Source: Pseudoalteromonas xiamenensis
Lineage (GTDB): Bacteria > Pseudomonadota > Gammaproteobacteria > Enterobacterales > Alteromonadaceae
Assembly (NCBI RefSeq): GCF_042431545.1
Contig: NZ_JBHLYX010000031.1
DNA length: 64,000 nucleotides
Reading direction: 5' to 3' (one strand)
Shown one piece after another: positions 8,439 through 18,000 of the stretch (the stretch's first letter is position 1; the number at the start of each line of letters is the position of its first letter). The position numbers were made by a program, and so were the translations under genes. The notes under the pieces were generated by a model. The model ran no database searches. It worked only from the letters and a program-made list of their open reading frames with translations, and was not told the origin of the DNA.

Positions 8439-9443
8439 TTATTCTTTCACTAGCATAGGAAGGAGTCCAGCCATTAACGCTATTTGTTTGTCTTCAGGTA
8501 AAAATATAAAAGATTTAGTAAATGAATAGTATATGTCTCGACTAAGGTCTTGATCGTAAGCAGGTGCGCCGCTACTAGGAACTAGCACCGTACATACCTG
8601 ATCTTCTCCCAAAGGAGTCTTTTCCATAGATAGCGGAGAGCAATCTGACTTACTGACGTTGAATCCATGGTAGGCCATGTACATGTGATCGCCTTTACTG
8701 CCTAAGAAAACTCGATTGACTTCACCTGTTTTGTCCGAGCGAAATAATGCTATCATTTCTTCTGTTGTCGCAAAGCGCCAGTCACTTAAACTTCCACCGG
8801 GTTGCAGTGCTTGGCGAATATCAAGGGATGACATGCCTTGGAGCATCGGGTAACGCATCCAGGTTAAACCACTTAAATCGAGTTGAGGTCCATCAGAGGC
8901 TGATACGCTTAATAATCCATCCCATTCATTCGCTGATTTTGGCGGCGTATAGTTTGGAATTTTTACTAATAGATTTAATGTTTTTTTACTCCAATCGGCG
9001 TAGCCAAAACGATATTCGTCTGCATGTGTAAGTGAAAAGTTGAATTCTTTAGTTGTCTTACATACTGTCTCAAACGTTCTGAGTACTTCATTTGAAAGGC
9101 AATTATACCCACTTGCGTTCACCCAACCAATTCCACCGTAATGTATCTCAACGACTTCATTATTGTCAGTATTGAAAAATACGCTATCTAAATCATCTAA
9201 ATTGGCGTTTGCTAAAAGTGCTTCAACTTCAATTGCTGTGGCCCAACGAACTCCAGCCCATTGATTCTGGTCGTTAAAAGAGAACTCATTTTGAGCACTA
9301 TAGCCATTTAGCCACTGTAGACCTTGTAGATTGAATCCAGCCCTTTCAGCGGCGACGGGATCAATTGTTGAGTGATCATATGCTGAAATGGTAAATGAGG
9401 TTATCGAAAAAGCTGTAGCAGCTAACCATGAACGTAGTTTCAT
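8439..9443 (-). CDS. Secreted protein with two W-R-AT repeat units, function unknown
   Basis: The 334-residue product starts at the ATG at 9441-9443, preceded by AAAGGAT; a longer frame from 9479 adds 12 unlikely residues. Residues 1-21 form a signal peptide ending near ISA. Two related units follow: one around residues 34-80 (LQGLQWLNG, then GVRWATAIEVEALL) and one around 195-245 (LSGLTWMRY, then DWRFATTEEMIALF). This pattern of a Trp-containing strand followed by W-R-x-AT-x-x-E recurs in exported proteins that often carry C-terminal sorting tags, but no such tag is visible here. Four cysteines could form disulphides. It is a single gene with its own hairpin downstream. Confidence 0.7.
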   Translation of the reverse strand: MKLRSWLAATAFSITSFTISAYDHSTIDPVAAERAGFNLQGLQWLNGYSAQNEFSFNDQNQWAGVRWATAIEVEALLANANLDDLDSVFFNTDNNEVVEIHYGGIGWVNASGYNCLSNEVLRTFETVCKTTKEFNFSLTHADEYRFGYADWSKKTLNLLVKIPNYTPPKSANEWDGLLSVSASDGPQLDLSGLTWMRYPMLQGMSSLDIRQALQPGGSLSDWRFATTEEMIALFRSDKTGEVNRVFLGSKGDHMYMAYHGFNVSKSDCSPLSMEKTPLGEDQVCTVLVPSSGAPAYDQDLSRDIYYSFTKSFIFLPEDKQIALMAGLLPMLVKE

Positions 9444-9825
9444 TTTATATCCTTTTAAAAAATGAAGTGGAAAAAACAATAATTCCTTAGTTGAGAAGCC
9501 TAAAGCACTTCTAGATGCGTATTAGTACCGAATATGAACTCAATGTCAATTGTTTGTAACTCTATGATTAGTAGTAATATTCAATGTAATAGTAATGGTA
9601 TCTTATGGTGAAACGTGTTGGTGAGCTGAATACGGATGAGGAATTTACGTTGTTAAATTTAAAAGATTACCGTTAAGACGCTCTTGGCGATCATTGATCG
9701 CAATTTACTCAGACTGCCCAAGATGTTTATCCCTTTTCGATTGATGTCGGGTAAATGTCGGGGTTATTTAGATTAAAATCAGATAACGTGTTAGCCATGA
9801 GCGATTTGATAACTAGCAAGGAGTT
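9444..9825. other. Gene-free region between divergent genes
   Basis: This stretch separates the secreted-protein gene from the XRE gene and must hold both promoters. The clearest element is the perfect palindrome at 9687-9701. Around 9606-9770 short protein-like runs appear in two different frames with stops between them, which might be a decayed gene, but the evidence is too thin to call. Confidence 0.5.
9687..9701. promoter_or_regulatory. Perfect palindrome upstream of the XRE gene, candidate operator
   Basis: GCGATCA and TGATCGC flank a central T, giving a 15-base perfect inverted repeat 125 bases before the XRE gene at 9826. XRE regulators often bind such short dyads and control themselves. 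No convincing -35/-10 pair was found beside it. Confidence 0.3.
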
Positions 9826-10299
9826 ATGGATATGATCTTAAAACAATTGAGGATCAGTCGCCATTTGTCGCAAGAACAGTTGGCAGAAATATCAGGGTTG
9901 AACGTAAGAACCATCCAACGTATTGAAAATGGCGCCAATGCCAGTGTTGAATCATTAAAATGCCTCGCAGCGGCGCTGGATGTAAGTGTTGACACCCTGA
10001 CTCAAGACTCGCTTTTACTGGATAGAAAATCAGATACTTGGAAAACATTACCGCTGCTACTTAAGCTCTGGTTTGCTTGGAATTATCTCCAGCTGCGGCC
10101 ACGTCGTGTTACCGCGGTAAGAGTCGAGGTGGTTTGCCATCTATTTGGTTTTGTTTTTTGCAATCTTGGCCTTTTTAGTGAAGCCGCGCTCGTTGGCGGA
10201 TTGTTCCTATTGGCATCGGGATATTTGTACTCGTTGTTAAAATGGCAAGGAGACAAATATGGTATTTGGTACGACGAAGTTGCCGATGTTGAGATTTAG
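9826..10299 (+). CDS. XRE-family regulator with C-terminal 2TM membrane domain
   Basis: The 157-residue protein combines a helix-turn-helix (about residues 4-60, containing LSQEQLAEISGLNVRTIQRIENG) with a C-terminal pair of hydrophobic segments (about 105-140) of the 2TM type, ending KYGIWYDEV. The layout suggests a DNA-binding protein tethered to the inner membrane. The ATG at 9826 has AAGGAGTT directly upstream; a second ATG two codons later is less well placed. The gene stands alone and converges on rapA. Its target genes are unknown; autoregulation through the upstream palindrome is a guess. Confidence 0.8.
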   Translation: MDMILKQLRISRHLSQEQLAEISGLNVRTIQRIENGANASVESLKCLAAALDVSVDTLTQDSLLLDRKSDTWKTLPLLLKLWFAWNYLQLRPRRVTAVRVEVVCHLFGFVFCNLGLFSEAALVGGLFLLASGYLYSLLKWQGDKYGIWYDEVADVEI

Positions 10300-10307
10300 C
10301 TGCGAAA

Positions 10308-10336
10308 ACAAAAAGGAAACCTAAGTTCCCTTTCAA
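10308..10336 (-). terminator. Possible terminator of rapA
   Basis: On the minus strand AAAGGGAAC pairs imperfectly with GTTTCCTTT around a four-base loop and is followed by a T-rich run. It lies just past the rapA stop and between two convergent genes. Confidence 0.4.
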
Positions 10337-10345
10337 TGTGTGAAA

Positions 10346-13243
10346 TTATTCGTGTGTCACGACAATGACACGGATAGCATCGAGTTTCATTTGTGCTTTT
10401 TCAATGTGCGCAAGTAATTGCGTTCTTTGTCTATCGTAGAATTGTATCTCTTCATCACGAATGTTCGGATTGATGGCTTTTAACGCGACCAAACGAGCTT
10501 GTTCTTCGCTTAATTCGGTTTCCATATGTTCACGAGCATTCGCTTGAATGTCTGCCATCTGTGCGTGTGCAACTTCATTACCCTTAACCAACAATGGATG
10601 GATAACCGTTTGCAATGCATTTACAAGTTTACTGGCCGTTTGACGACCTACGGCTGACAATTGTTGGTTAAAACCATCAAAAGGCACATTTTGCGCAAGG
10701 TCATTGCCGGACTTATCCATCAAGAGTCTGACGGGAGTTGGCGGTAAAAAGCGACCAATCTGCAAAGACTTAGGTGCTGAAGCTTCAGCAATATAAATCA
10801 ACTCAACAAAGAATGTTCCAGCTGGTAGCTTTTTATTTCGTAAAAGCGCAACCGAGGCGGTACCGAAATCATCGTTGCAGATCATCTCAAATGTGCCGCT
10901 AACCATTGGGTGATCCCAGCTAATGAAGTGAGCATCTTCTTGAGACAACGCCGTGGCTCTATCAAATGTTACGGTAATGCCGTCGTCCTTTAAGCATGGG
11001 AAAGACGGATTAATCATGTGCTCAGTCGGTTTTAATATAATGGTATTTTCGCCTTTGTCTTCTTGTGCGACCCCAAATAAATCAAAAACCTTGATCATGT
11101 AAACAGGTAAAATGGTTTGGTCATCCAGCTCAGCAATCTCTTCAGCCAGTTTTTCTGAACGACCTTGGCCCGATGAATGGAGTTCTAATAAGCGATCTCG
11201 GCCTTGTTCCATTTGTTTACGTAGCGTTGCGTTTTTCTTCGCAGCTTGTTCAAGTAATGGATCGAGCGTGTCTTCATCACAGCTATGTGTCGCGATTAGC
11301 TCTAGTAATTCCTCAGAGAACTCACCATACAGCAGTTGTCCTGTGGTCGATGTCTTTTCAAACGCATCCAGGCCTTCGTTGTACCAGCGAAGCAACACTT
11401 CCTGTGCCGTACTTTCGAAGTAAGGAACGTGAATTTGCACATCGTGCTTTTGGCCTATACGGTCCAAGCGCCCAATGCGTTGTTCAAGTAAATCAGGGTT
11501 GAGTGGTAAATCAAACAACACCAAATGGTGTGAGAACTGGAAGTTACGACCTTCAGAACCAATCTCAGAACACAGCAGAACCTGCGCGCTATCATATTCG
11601 TCGGCAAAGTATGCGGCAGCGCGGTCACGTTCGATAATCGACATTCCTTCATGGAACACCGCGGCTTTGATGCCTGCTTTCTCTCGAAGGACTTGCTCTA
11701 GGCTTACCGCAGTTTGTGCTTCTGCACAAATTAAGAGCACTTTTTCATGCTTAAGCGCTTTTAGGGTGTCAATCAGCCATTCGACGCGTGGATCAAACAT
11801 GGCCCAGCTGCTGCTTTCGCCTTCAAATTCCTGAAAAATCTTCTCAGGGAATAGAGCGCGACGAGCGCGGCCTTGCACATTTTGTAAACCACCCATGTTA
11901 CCCAACACGTTGATTGCAGTTAGGTATTGTTTTGGCATCGCCAATGGATAGCTATTGAGTGCGCGACTTGGGTAACCCGTGATAGCGCTACGGCTGTTTC
12001 TAAACAAAATACGGCCAGTACCATGACGGTCGAGCAACATATTCAGCAATTCTTGTTTTGCTTCTTCGTCGCCCTCGTTCACTGCACTGAGTAGCGGTTT
12101 AATGTCACTTTCTTTAAGCAAAGTCGTCAACGTTGCTTCACCCGCAGCATCAAGTTGCCCGCCTTGGAGCAATTGATTCGCAGCATCTGCGACGTCCTTG
12201 TAATGCTTTTCTTCTTCAACAAACTGCTCGTAATCATAAAAACGATCTGGATCGAGAAGTTGTAGACGAGCAAAGTGGCTTTGATGGCCAAGTTGGTCAG
12301 GCGTTGCAGTCAACAAGATCAGGCCTTCGATGTCTTGACTAAGTTCTGCTATGCGCTGGTATTCAACAGATGGCTTGTCTTTTTCTACCGTAAGATGATG
12401 TGCTTCATCGACGATAAGTAAGTCCCAATCAGCCAGAGTTGCTTGTTCAAACCAACGACGTTTTTTAGTAATAAATTCAAGGCTGACTAAGACAAGTTGT
12501 TCGGTATCGAACACGTTTGATGAGTCCGCAAACGCCTCATCACAACGCTCTTCATCGAAAATAGAGAAGCGAAGGTTAAAGCGACGTAGCATTTCAACCA
12601 ACCATTGATGTTGTAAGTTTTCTGGTACAACAATCAGGACACGGTTTGCACGACCGGATAAAATTTGTTGGTGCAGGATCATACCCGCTTCAATCGTCTT
12701 ACCAAGACCTACTTCATCTGACAAAAGGACGCGAGGTGCGAAACGTTTACCAACCTCTTCAGCAATATAAAGCTGGTGTGGGATCAAGCTTGCGCGTTGA
12801 CCAACCAAGCCTTTAAATGGCGAACGTTCGGCATTGTAGCGATGTTGCCAACTTTGGTAACGCAATGTGTAGTGTTCGAATCGATCAACCTGACCCGCAA
12901 ACAAACGGTCTTGAGGTTTATTGAATTTAATAAAGTGGTCTAAAAAAACTTCTTTGAGTGTGGCGTTTTCTTCATTGTCGACGCGTTTACCGTGGTAGCA
13001 CAATAACGCACCTTCAAGTTCTACTTTTTCAACCACTAATTCCCATTCATCTGCACTGCGGATCACATCGCCCGGATTAAAAATAACACGCGTAACTGGT
13101 GCTTCTTGCATCGAATATACGCGGTTTTCACCGCAAGCAGGGAACAATAGTGTGACTTGGCGGCCCTCAATAGCAACTACGGTTCCTAGACCTAAATCCG
13201 ATTCTGTATCGCTGATCCAGCGCTGACCTAAAGAAAAATTCAT
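10346..13243 (-). CDS. rapA: RNA polymerase-associated protein RapA (HepA)
   Basis: RapA is a Swi2/Snf2-family ATPase that binds RNA polymerase and helps it recycle after termination. At 965 residues it matches the E. coli protein (968). Two N-terminal Tudor-like domains are followed by helicase motif I DEVGLGKTIEAG (about residue 177), the DEAH box in LLIVDEAHHL (about 280), and the second RecA lobe ending with HHLVLFDLPLNPDLLEQRIGRLDRIGQ around 580-605. The C-terminal spacer and Rap-specific regions are intact. It is monocistronic and starts about 360 bases from the divergent PIN-PhoH gene. Confidence 0.97.
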   Translation of the reverse strand: MNFSLGQRWISDTESDLGLGTVVAIEGRQVTLLFPACGENRVYSMQEAPVTRVIFNPGDVIRSADEWELVVEKVELEGALLCYHGKRVDNEENATLKEVFLDHFIKFNKPQDRLFAGQVDRFEHYTLRYQSWQHRYNAERSPFKGLVGQRASLIPHQLYIAEEVGKRFAPRVLLSDEVGLGKTIEAGMILHQQILSGRANRVLIVVPENLQHQWLVEMLRRFNLRFSIFDEERCDEAFADSSNVFDTEQLVLVSLEFITKKRRWFEQATLADWDLLIVDEAHHLTVEKDKPSVEYQRIAELSQDIEGLILLTATPDQLGHQSHFARLQLLDPDRFYDYEQFVEEEKHYKDVADAANQLLQGGQLDAAGEATLTTLLKESDIKPLLSAVNEGDEEAKQELLNMLLDRHGTGRILFRNSRSAITGYPSRALNSYPLAMPKQYLTAINVLGNMGGLQNVQGRARRALFPEKIFQEFEGESSSWAMFDPRVEWLIDTLKALKHEKVLLICAEAQTAVSLEQVLREKAGIKAAVFHEGMSIIERDRAAAYFADEYDSAQVLLCSEIGSEGRNFQFSHHLVLFDLPLNPDLLEQRIGRLDRIGQKHDVQIHVPYFESTAQEVLLRWYNEGLDAFEKTSTTGQLLYGEFSEELLELIATHSCDEDTLDPLLEQAAKKNATLRKQMEQGRDRLLELHSSGQGRSEKLAEEIAELDDQTILPVYMIKVFDLFGVAQEDKGENTIILKPTEHMINPSFPCLKDDGITVTFDRATALSQEDAHFISWDHPMVSGTFEMICNDDFGTASVALLRNKKLPAGTFFVELIYIAEASAPKSLQIGRFLPPTPVRLLMDKSGNDLAQNVPFDGFNQQLSAVGRQTASKLVNALQTVIHPLLVKGNEVAHAQMADIQANAREHMETELSEEQARLVALKAINPNIRDEEIQFYDRQRTQLLAHIEKAQMKLDAIRVIVVTHE

Positions 13244-13600
13244 CGTTATCTCGTCTTATGCAGATGTCTTCGCAGAAAAAAGGCGGCTATGTTACCCATT
13301 AGGCTCTACATGTTCAATATTGCTAATTAACTTGAAATGTGCGTTCGGCCAACTAATCCTAATTTCTTAATGGTTTCTAAAACAGGGCCTCTGTAACTCT
13401 TTAAATCTTAAGTGATATTTTGACTAAGTTTGAAACTCAAGTACGTAAATTTTTTTGTCATCAAACAGACTTTTATGACAAATAGACTAAACTTGAACTA
13501 TAGCCACTTACGTTGTGAGGTTGGTGTAAGGTTATTCACTAACGACGTACGCAGTGTGAATGGGTATAGCATACTTTTTCATAAACGACAGGAGCGCGCT
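13244..13600. other. Divergent promoter region of rapA and the PIN-PhoH gene
   Basis: The stretch is AT-rich and holds no supported gene. A rightward reading frame enters the phoH-like gene from 13430, but the good Shine-Dalgarno at 13590-13595 marks the real start at 13601. No promoter could be placed with confidence. Confidence 0.5.
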
Positions 13601-15004
13601 ATGGGAAAAGCCAACGATAACGACAATAAAATGTACGTGCTCGACACCAACGTACTACTCCACGACCCTCTCGCCTTTCTCTCCTTCCAAGAACACGATG
13701 TTGTTATACCGATGACTGTACTTGAGGAGCTTGATCATATTAAAGATGGAAAGCGAGATGTAAGTCGTGATGCGAGAGTGGCAATACGGGCGCTTGATGA
13801 AGTGTTAAAAGACGCGTCACCCGAGCAAATGTTAGAAGGGGTAAGACTACCGTCTCATAAACGGGTTGATGGGAAACCGTCGAAAGTAGGCCAGCTTATT
13901 GTAGTAAACGACCATTTATATCCTGACAGCATCTCCGGTCTGCCGGGCAATGAAAATGATCATCGCATCATCAATTGTGCGGTGAGAATGCAAAAACAGC
14001 ACACCTCAACCAAAGTAGTCTTAGTAACGAAAGACATTAATATGCGCCTAAAGGCGAAAGGTGCCGGTCTTAGCTATGTAGAAGATTACCGTACCGACCA
14101 ACTTATTGATGACATCAAATTATTGAGCACGGGCTTTAAACGCTTTCAAGGAGACTTTTGGGCAAGCGTTGGCGATTGCCAAACAGAACAAAATGGCCGC
14201 GATACCTATCACCACGTTCCTAAGTCACTATTACCGGATGTATTTTGTAATGAATACTTAGTGGATGACACAGAACATTTTGCGGCGCGAGTGACTGGTT
14301 ACGATGAAGAACACATCACCATCAAAGATTTGGGTGTTGAGCGTTTGCTACATCAAATGGCATGGGGTGTAAAACCCAAAAACGTATATCAGGGGATGGC
14401 GTTGGATGCATTGCTTGACCCAAACATTGAGCTGGTAGTTTTAACGGGTCCTGCGGGTTGTGGTAAAACCTTACTTGCACTTGCAAGCGCACTTGAAATG
14501 ATCATTGAAAAACGGATTTACGACAAAGTGATTGTGACGCGTAATACGCCTGAAATTGCCGAAAGTATCGGTTTTCTTCCAGGTACTGAAGAAGAGAAAA
14601 TGGCACCGTGGCTTGCTGCAATAACAGATACGCTAGAAGTACTTCATAAAAACGATGAAAGTCCGGCAACCAGCCGAAACTACATTATGGAAAAGGCAAA
14701 CATTCAATTCAAATCCGTGAATTTTATGCGTGGTCGAAGCATACAAAATGCGGTTGTCATTTTGGATGAAAGTCAAAATCTAACCGCGTCTCAGTTGAAG
14801 ACCATCATTACGCGCTGCGGTGAAGGAACGAAACTGATTTGTACAGGAAACTTGGCGCAAATTGACAGTAACTACCTTACACCACTTACCTCCGGTCTAA
14901 CCTACATCGTCGAACGATTTAAAGATTTCGAAGGCAGTGCAACGATCAATCTCAATGGCGTGGTACGCAGCCGGTTGGCATCGTTTGCCGAAGAAAACTT
15001 ATAA
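13601..15004 (+). CDS. PIN-PhoH family ATPase
   Basis: The 467-residue protein joins an N-terminal PIN ribonuclease-like domain (MYVLDTNVLLHDP at residues 12-24, then the conserved acidic residues of NDHRIINCAV and LVTKDINMRLKA) to a C-terminal PhoH ATPase domain with Walker A GPAGCGKT at 283-290 and Walker B VVILDESQN. Mycobacterial PhoH2 proteins with the same architecture unwind and cut RNA, so a role in RNA metabolism is likely but inferred. The ATG at 13601 follows CAGGAG; the upstream in-frame extension of 57 codons lacks homology and is left out. A perfect 13-base inverted repeat follows the stop. Confidence 0.9.
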   Translation: MGKANDNDNKMYVLDTNVLLHDPLAFLSFQEHDVVIPMTVLEELDHIKDGKRDVSRDARVAIRALDEVLKDASPEQMLEGVRLPSHKRVDGKPSKVGQLIVVNDHLYPDSISGLPGNENDHRIINCAVRMQKQHTSTKVVLVTKDINMRLKAKGAGLSYVEDYRTDQLIDDIKLLSTGFKRFQGDFWASVGDCQTEQNGRDTYHHVPKSLLPDVFCNEYLVDDTEHFAARVTGYDEEHITIKDLGVERLLHQMAWGVKPKNVYQGMALDALLDPNIELVVLTGPAGCGKTLLALASALEMIIEKRIYDKVIVTRNTPEIAESIGFLPGTEEEKMAPWLAAITDTLEVLHKNDESPATSRNYIMEKANIQFKSVNFMRGRSIQNAVVILDESQNLTASQLKTIITRCGEGTKLICTGNLAQIDSNYLTPLTSGLTYIVERFKDFEGSATINLNGVVRSRLASFAEENL

Positions 15005-15015
15005 CTTGCGTTCAT

Positions 15016-15061
15016 TTAGTTGGCCAGATAGTCTATTTATCAATAACTTCTGGCCAACTAA
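15016..15061 (+). repeat. Perfect inverted repeat ending in the Shine-Dalgarno of the kinase gene
   Basis: TTAGTTGGCCAGA (15016-15028) and TCTGGCCAACTAA (15049-15061) are perfect inverted copies with a 20-base loop. The right arm overlaps the first bases of the AAGGA that serves the histidine kinase ATG at 15071. There is no following T run, so it may shield ribosome binding rather than terminate, or be a protein site. Confidence 0.55.
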
Positions 15062-15070
15062 GGACTGTTG

Positions 15071-18000
15071 ATGCACTTCACGCCTCTTAAACATTACAAG
15101 CGGGCAATCATCGTGGCGGTGCTTTTACCTGTCGTTGTGGCGGCCATCCTTTGTTTACACCTTTACCAGCTTAAACTTGAACGGGCTTATCAATCTCGCG
15201 TTGATGCCATGTTAGTGGTCGATAATCTTATTGAGGCTCAGCTAGACCGAGCAAAGAATGTTTTCGACAGTATCGAATCGACCGTTTCAAAACCGCTGAG
15301 TTATGCATTTAAAGACAGCCATTTTGAAGCAGTATCGCAATTTGAAAACTATTACTATCAATCATTAAATAATGACCTTGGTGAAGTCGTTGGCACAGGG
15401 GCATTTAATGCTGCGCCTATGTCTCGTCAATATTGGTTTTCACTCTATACACTTGGACCGGTGTTCACCAGTGCATTGTCATTAAGTCCTAATTTAGAAG
15501 CGATAGCCTATGTGAATGAACAGGGCATGGCGTTTGTGAAACGGCGTGATAAAAGCAGCAGTGAATTGTTAACTCGCCTGATCAATCACGAGTTACGTCC
15601 TGATTTTTCACAGGGACTTATCGCAGGAAGCCACGTCGTTAATATCAATAAACATGCCTATTTTGCATTGGGCAAGCTGCGATTGAGCGACGAATCAGGT
15701 TATTTATTACTTATCTATGATTTAACCCAGCTAAGTCATTGGATGGAGCAACGCTCAGTCGTTGAAGGTGAACTTCGTTTATACAATCAATATAACGAGC
15801 AACTAGCAAGTTCATGGCCTTCAAGCGATCAGCCTTTAGTTTGGCCAAGTACAGAGGCAAATTCTGGTTCTTGGTTTGGCGGGATATTCTTAACGCGCAC
15901 AAAAGCTCGTCCTATCAACGTCGCTTACTTTGAGCCAGAATCGATGTTTAAGTCAGTTATTCGCTATGAACAATTGCTTGAGTTTGGTTTTTTGAGTCTC
16001 TTTCTATTATTAACTGCGCTTGGGCTTTTTTGGTTGAGTTTACGATTATTTATAAAGCCCGTTGAGCAATTTGTGAGCTACTTGGTGAGTCAAGATGTGG
16101 CTGCAACCGATCCAAATTACAGTATCCCACGCGCGTGGTTGCCTTGGTTTCGTCGTATTAAACGAGTGGTTGCACAAAAGCAGTCGTTATTGACTCGAAT
16201 CTCAGAAAGTAACGTTGAACTTGATCAAATGCTTCGTATGCAAACACGAGCACTAGAACGTAGCTTAGAGGCGAAAGACAGACAAACATCGCTGCTGAAT
16301 ACTATGCTCGATAGTGTGCCCGATTTAATCTATTTTAAGAACATCGACAGTTCTTTTCTTGGTTGTAATCGCGCCTTTGAATCGTTTATTGGTTTCAGTC
16401 GTAATGATTTGGTCGGGCGAACGCATGACGAAGTCACGGATAAATATCTTGAGTTACTGGATTTGGAGAAAGACTTCTTAGTACATAATGAAGTAAAAGA
16501 GCTCAAATTGACGTTCGCCGAAAAAGTCTTCGAAGTGCGCCTGTCGCCATTTTATCACGAACAAAAAATTCTCGGTTCAATGACGGTGTTACGCGACATC
16601 ACAGAAATAGACAACATGCTGAATGCGCTCAAGCAATCGGAGTCTAAGTTCCGAGCAGCCATTGAATTTGCCGCCAATGCTGTCTTACTTATTGCGATTG
16701 ATGGCACGATTATCGAGTTGAACAAAGCTGCAAAACGATTTTTCTCAAATCAGAATCCTGAACTCGGTAAGCCGCTCTCGCAATTATTTATGGAAAAAGA
16801 TTATCCCCGAATTGCGGATATGTTCAGTGAATTGCTACAAGAACATAAGAAAGTGTTGCACGTTACAGTCGAGCAATCCGCGCCTTACAGTCATTTGCAA
16901 CTGAGTGGTTCGCTTGTTTGGGATGCTGCACATCAACCACAATATTTCGTTCTTAACGTCCAAAATATTACGGCTTTGACGAATGCGCGCTTAGCCGCCG
17001 AACGGGCAACACTGGCAAAAAGTCGTTTTATTGCCAACATTAGCCATGAAATACGCACTCCGCTGAATGCAATTTTAGGACTTTCTGAGCTTATTCGTGC
17101 ACGTACTCAAGATGCGCAAACCAGTGACAGCGCAAGCAAAATTGACCATGCAGCTAAACAACTCCTAGGCATGCTAAATAGTATTCTAGATTTTGCAAAA
17201 GTAGAGAGTCAAAAAGGACGACTAATCGAAGAACCGTTCTTGTTGATGGATTTGGTCGACACCTGCAAAACGCTGACTGAGGTTCAATGTCAGCGAAAGG
17301 GCTTACAATTTGACTACGTTGTGGACAGAGAAATCAACCCGACCTTGAAAGGCGACCCTAGCAAGTTAAAGCAAGTGCTTTTGAATTTGCTGAGTAACGC
17401 AGTGAAGTTCACTGAATCTGGGAATGTCGCCCTTAAGCTTAAGCTTGTTGGGCAATCACAAGAACATCAACGTATTGAGTTTTCAGTTGAAGACACTGGA
17501 ATCGGCATAAAAGCTGAAGAGCAAGAAAAGCTTTTTGACGCGTTTACTCAAGGCGATGATTCGAGTGCAAGGCAGTATGATGGTATTGGACTTGGGCTCG
17601 CGATTGTGAAGCATGAAGTCATGTTGATGGGTGGAGAAATTGAACTCGAGAGCAGTTATAAGAAAGGGAGTCGTTTCTTTTTTTCGTTGAATCTAGAAGC
17701 ACCGCTTAAAGCACCCCAACAAGAGATCCCACTATTGAGTGCGCTTGAACAACAAGGACCAAACTACATAGCGCCTTGGTTAATGGATATGTCCTCAATA
17801 GAAACATTTTTATCTCAGCACCATACGCTGGAGCGTCTTTGGCTATTGCTTGAGCATTCACCATCGACCGCAGAGTTAGCTTGGATCCAAAATTTGCAGG
17901 AACATGGACTTGCTCATGTATATGCCACGTCCGCCATTGCTGAGGAAATAAGGGCCCTTGGGTTGGATGTGCAAGTTATTGAACTACCTGAACAAGGATT

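Noticed and set aside
9606..9770. Two short protein-like runs in different frames, upstream of the XRE gene at 9826
   Set aside because: A 23-codon frame and a run reading LLAIIDRNLLRLPKMF are separated by a frame change and a stop; no start with a ribosome site and no recognisable family.
11112..11834. Several antisense frames over rapA
   Set aside because: They are rich in Ser and Cys, as expected from the reverse of an acidic protein, and rapA explains the region.
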